From: a bacterium
GTDB taxonomy: Bacteria; Actinomycetota; Acidimicrobiia; Spongiisociales; ZC4RG35
NCBI GenBank assembly: GCA_028824015.1
Contig: JAPPFC010000020.1
Span: 1 to 37,082 of the forward strand
Length of the DNA: 37,082 nt
Direction: 5' to 3'
Part shown: in pieces, positions 35,060-37,082 of the stretch
How positions within the stretch are numbered: the stretch's first letter is position 1
Layout of the letters: each line of letters begins with the position of its first letter
The notes under the pieces: generated by a model
Seen by the model: only the letters and a program-made list of their open reading frames with translations
Told to the model about the DNA's origin: nothing
The model's database searches: none
Program-made: the position numbers and the translations under genes

Positions 35060-35347
35060 TTACACCCCGAACAAATCGATCGAGTGGTCGTCGGCCAGTT
35101 TCACCAGGGCCCGCTTGGTGTCTTTGCGTCTTCCCATGGTGCGACGGGTGCGCTTGCGCTTACCCCGCCGATTGTAGGTGTTGACCGAGAGCACCTCTAC
35201 ATCGAAGATGGTTTCCACCGACTGGCGGATCTCTGTCTTGTTGGCCCGGGGATCCACCAGGAAGGAGTAGGTGTTGTTGGACTCGATGAGGTCGAATGAC
35301 TTCTCGGAGACGACCGGTCCCAGGATCACGTCGTGCGGGTACTTCAT
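35060..35347 (-). CDS. rplW: 50S ribosomal protein L23
   Basis: 95 residues from ATG 35347. [60 protein letters not shown] is canonical; L23 docks SRP and trigger factor at the tunnel exit. Overlaps rplD by 4 bases (ATGA). Confidence 0.97.
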   Translation of the reverse strand: MKYPHDVILGPVVSEKSFDLIESNNTYSFLVDPRANKTEIRQSVETIFDVEVLSVNTYNRRGKRKRTRRTMGRRKDTKRALVKLADDHSIDLFGV

Positions 35348-35991
35348 GACGCCTTGGCCTCCAGCGGTTCCGGAGAGCCGTACGCACCCCAGGTGCCCGC
35401 ACAGAACAGCAGGTGCCGGGACCACAGCACGTCGTATGGAGTGACGTACCGGGCTTCGGCTATCCGAACATCGGGGAGGTTCCGAAAGGACAGCTCCTCG
35501 GTTCCGTCTCGCCGCTCGACGACCACCAGGGTCTTGCCCTCCAGTCCGATCGCCCTCAGGAGGGCGAGGGCCGTCTTGGTGTGGGGCGTCTCCCATTCCA
35601 GGGGAACCACGGTGTGAACGGCGCCCTCCGACGCCCGGGCCGATAGAGCGCTCACAAGCGCCAGCCGGCGCATCTTTGCCGGAGTCCGCTGGTGATAGCT
35701 GCGAGGCTTGGGGCCGTGGGCCACGCCTCCCCCTCGCCACATGGGGGAACGGATCGAGCCGTGGCGGGCCCTTCCGATCCCCTTCTGCCGCCAGGGCTTG
35801 CGGCCCCCGCCCCTGACCTGGGCCCGGGTCTTGGTGGAAGCGCTTCCCGAGCGCCTACCGGCCATCTGGGCCGTGACCACCTGGTGGAGGACCGGGAGGT
35901 TGGGCTCGATACCGAATACCAACGGATCGAGAGGAGTCTCTCCCTGGAGAACTCCCTCGCGGTCATAAAGAGGAGCGGTTACCTCAACCAC
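35344..35991 (-). CDS. rplD: 50S ribosomal protein L4
   Basis: 215 residues from GTG 35991. [66 protein letters not shown] is the L4 core including the tunnel loop. The C-terminus ([30 protein letters not shown]) is a few residues longer than typical. Overlaps rplC by 8 bases. E. coli L4 autoregulates the S10 operon; no such element could be identified here. Confidence 0.97.
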   Translation of the reverse strand: MVEVTAPLYDREGVLQGETPLDPLVFGIEPNLPVLHQVVTAQMAGRRSGSASTKTRAQVRGGGRKPWRQKGIGRARHGSIRSPMWRGGGVAHGPKPRSYHQRTPAKMRRLALVSALSARASEGAVHTVVPLEWETPHTKTALALLRAIGLEGKTLVVVERRDGTEELSFRNLPDVRIAEARYVTPYDVLWSRHLLFCAGTWGAYGSPEPLEAKAS

Positions 35992-36622
35992 CGGCCTTCA
36001 CCGCCCTTCTTACCAGGACCAGACCTCCCTTGGGACCGGGCACGGCTCCCCTCAGAAGCAAGAGGCCCTCTTCAGGAAGCACCTTCACCACTTCGAGATT
36101 GAGAACGGTGGTGCGCTGGGCCCCCATGCGGCCGGGCATGGCCTTTCCCCGGAAGACCCGCGAGGGGGTGGCGCAGGCGCCGATCGCCCCGCCGGCCCGG
36201 TGCTTTTTGTGGTTGCCGTGACTGGCGCACTGTCCGGAGAAGTTGTGTCGCTTCATCACTCCCTGAAAGCCCTTGCCCTTGGAGACCCCGGTCACATCGG
36301 CCCGCACACCCTCTTGGAAGACCGCCTCCACGTCGATCGTCGCACCAGGTTCGAACTGTTCGGAGTCCTCCACCTGAGTCTCCACCAGGTGGGGGGATGG
36401 ATCCACCCCCGCCTTGGCGAAATGACCGGCCAACGCTCTTCCCACCTTGGCGCTGCGGGCTGTCTCCAAAGCAAGTTGCACAGCCTCGTAGCCATCCTTC
36501 TGGGCGGTCTTGATCTGGACCACCCGGCATGGCCCGGCCTTGATCACGGTGACCGGCACGGCCTGGGCCGACTCGTTGAATATCTGGCTCATCCCGAGCT
36601 TGGTGCCAAGAATGGTGTTCAC
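35984..36622 (-). CDS. rplC: 50S ribosomal protein L3
   Basis: 212 residues from GTG 36622 (GTGA overlap with rpsJ stop). [68 protein letters not shown] are the L3 landmarks near the peptidyl-transferase centre. Confidence 0.98.
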   Translation of the reverse strand: MNTILGTKLGMSQIFNESAQAVPVTVIKAGPCRVVQIKTAQKDGYEAVQLALETARSAKVGRALAGHFAKAGVDPSPHLVETQVEDSEQFEPGATIDVEAVFQEGVRADVTGVSKGKGFQGVMKRHNFSGQCASHGNHKKHRAGGAIGACATPSRVFRGKAMPGRMGAQRTTVLNLEVVKVLPEEGLLLLRGAVPGPKGGLVLVRRAVKAGG

Positions 36623-36930
36623 AGCTTTATCTCCACTTCTACTCCGGAGGGAAGATCGAGACGCATCAGCGAGTCCACCGTTTTGGCGGTCGGGTCGAGA
36701 ATGTCGATCAGGCGTTTGTGGATTCGCATCTCGAAGTGCTCTCGGGAATCCTTGTCCACATGCGGTCCTCTAATAACGCAGTAGCGATGAATCTCGGTGG
36801 GCAAAGGAACAGGACCCTTTATTTTTGCCTGGGTACGAGTTACCGTGGCGGCGATCTTCCGCGCCGACTCGTCCACGCTCTGGTGGTCGTAAGCCTTTAG
36901 CTTTATGCGGATCTTGTGAGATTCATCCAT
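36619..36930 (-). CDS. rpsJ: 30S ribosomal protein S10
   Basis: 103 residues. [73 protein letters not shown] is canonical. First gene of the S10 operon. No Shine-Dalgarno precedes the ATG; instead the leader is A/G-rich. Confidence 0.98.
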   Translation of the reverse strand: MDESHKIRIKLKAYDHQSVDESARKIAATVTRTQAKIKGPVPLPTEIHRYCVIRGPHVDKDSREHFEMRIHKRLIDILDPTAKTVDSLMRLDLPSGVEVEIKL

Positions 36931-37026
36931 GAAGTGTTTCTACTGTTCTTCGGTGTTTTCTTCTGTCTTATTCTGTTGGTTTTTCTTTTTCTTTCTTTTC
37001 TTGTTTAGTAAACCCGGACTGTCCGC
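36931..37026 (-). other. A-rich purine leader between tuf and rpsJ
   Basis: 96 bases whose minus strand is dominated by A with interspersed G (for example AAGAAAAGAAAGAAAAAG within 36985-37000), in sharp contrast to the GC-rich surroundings. Next to the tuf stop lie two short perfect palindromes, GGAC-N-GTCC (37016-37024) and GTTTA-N-TAAAC (37003-37013). There is no GC stem with T-tract, so no intrinsic terminator between tuf and rpsJ is evident, and no Shine-Dalgarno before rpsJ. A translational enhancer bound by ribosomal protein S1 is a possible role; that is inference. Confidence 0.55.
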
Positions 37027-37082
37027 CTATTTGGTGATCTTGGTCACCCGACCAGCACCCACCGTACGACCACCCTCACGAA
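37027..37082 (-). CDS. tuf: Elongation factor Tu, partial (C-terminal 18 residues)
   Basis: The minus strand reads (F)REGGRTVGAGRVTKITK and a TAG stop at 37029-37027; this is the conserved EF-Tu C-terminus. The rest lies beyond the window. It precedes rpsJ in the str-to-S10 order usual in bacteria. Confidence 0.94.
   Translation of the reverse strand, partial: REGGRTVGAGRVTKITK

Overview
The window is a GC-rich, densely packed bacterial chromosome segment that is mostly housekeeping. It looks like Actinomycetota, with Acidimicrobiia or a relative as my best guess. The grounds are the GC content, a GroEL tail ending GGHGMDF, zinc-binding 61-residue S14, the EF-Tu tail, and the gene order S10-spc-alpha, truA, rplM-rpsI, glmM, glmS, acpS, nnr, alr, tsaE-tsaB-rimI-tsaD, groES-groEL. 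The taxonomy is inference. Except for one gene (M20 amidohydrolase), every gene lies on the minus strand, so transcription runs from high to low coordinates.

From the right edge: the last codons of tuf, an unusual A-rich leader, then one long ribosomal cluster (rpsJ to rplQ, about 36930 down to 22019) carrying secY, adk, map, infA and rpoA in canonical order. Neighbouring genes mostly overlap by 1-17 bases (ATGA, GTGA or TGATG junctions) or lie a few bases apart. The cluster runs on through a small membrane protein, truA, a HAD hydrolase, rplM, rpsI, glmM and glmS.

From 15519 to 14462 the order is broken by an AbrB-PIN toxin-antitoxin pair and a 381-base non-coding stretch. Housekeeping resumes with acpS, the bifunctional NAD(P)HX repair enzyme, alr, a CBS-less IMPDH/GMP-reductase-family enzyme, a family-4 uracil-DNA glycosylase and the tsaE-tsaB-rimI-tsaD cluster (t6A tRNA modification and protein acetylation). 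groES-groEL follows, with a CIRCE-type HrcA operator overlapping its promoter and an intrinsic terminator after groEL.

The left end (1-5020) is more accessory: a non-coding stretch, a one-chain MNT nucleotidyltransferase-HEPN fusion, a plus-strand M20 amidohydrolase, a divergent midA-like methyltransferase/htpX pair, and the 5' half of tRNA-Tyr(GTA).

I found no clearly new multi-gene system. The most interesting unexplained signal is a diverged non-coding repeat of about 130 bp, present at 4883-5018 (minus) and 14534-14665 (plus), each time beside a toxin-antitoxin-like locus. Other points worth checking are the GuaB-family enzyme lacking its CBS domains and the Arg of the IMPDH flap dyad, the repeat-bearing C-terminal extension of S3, the variant zinc site in S4, and the A-rich leader of the S10 operon.
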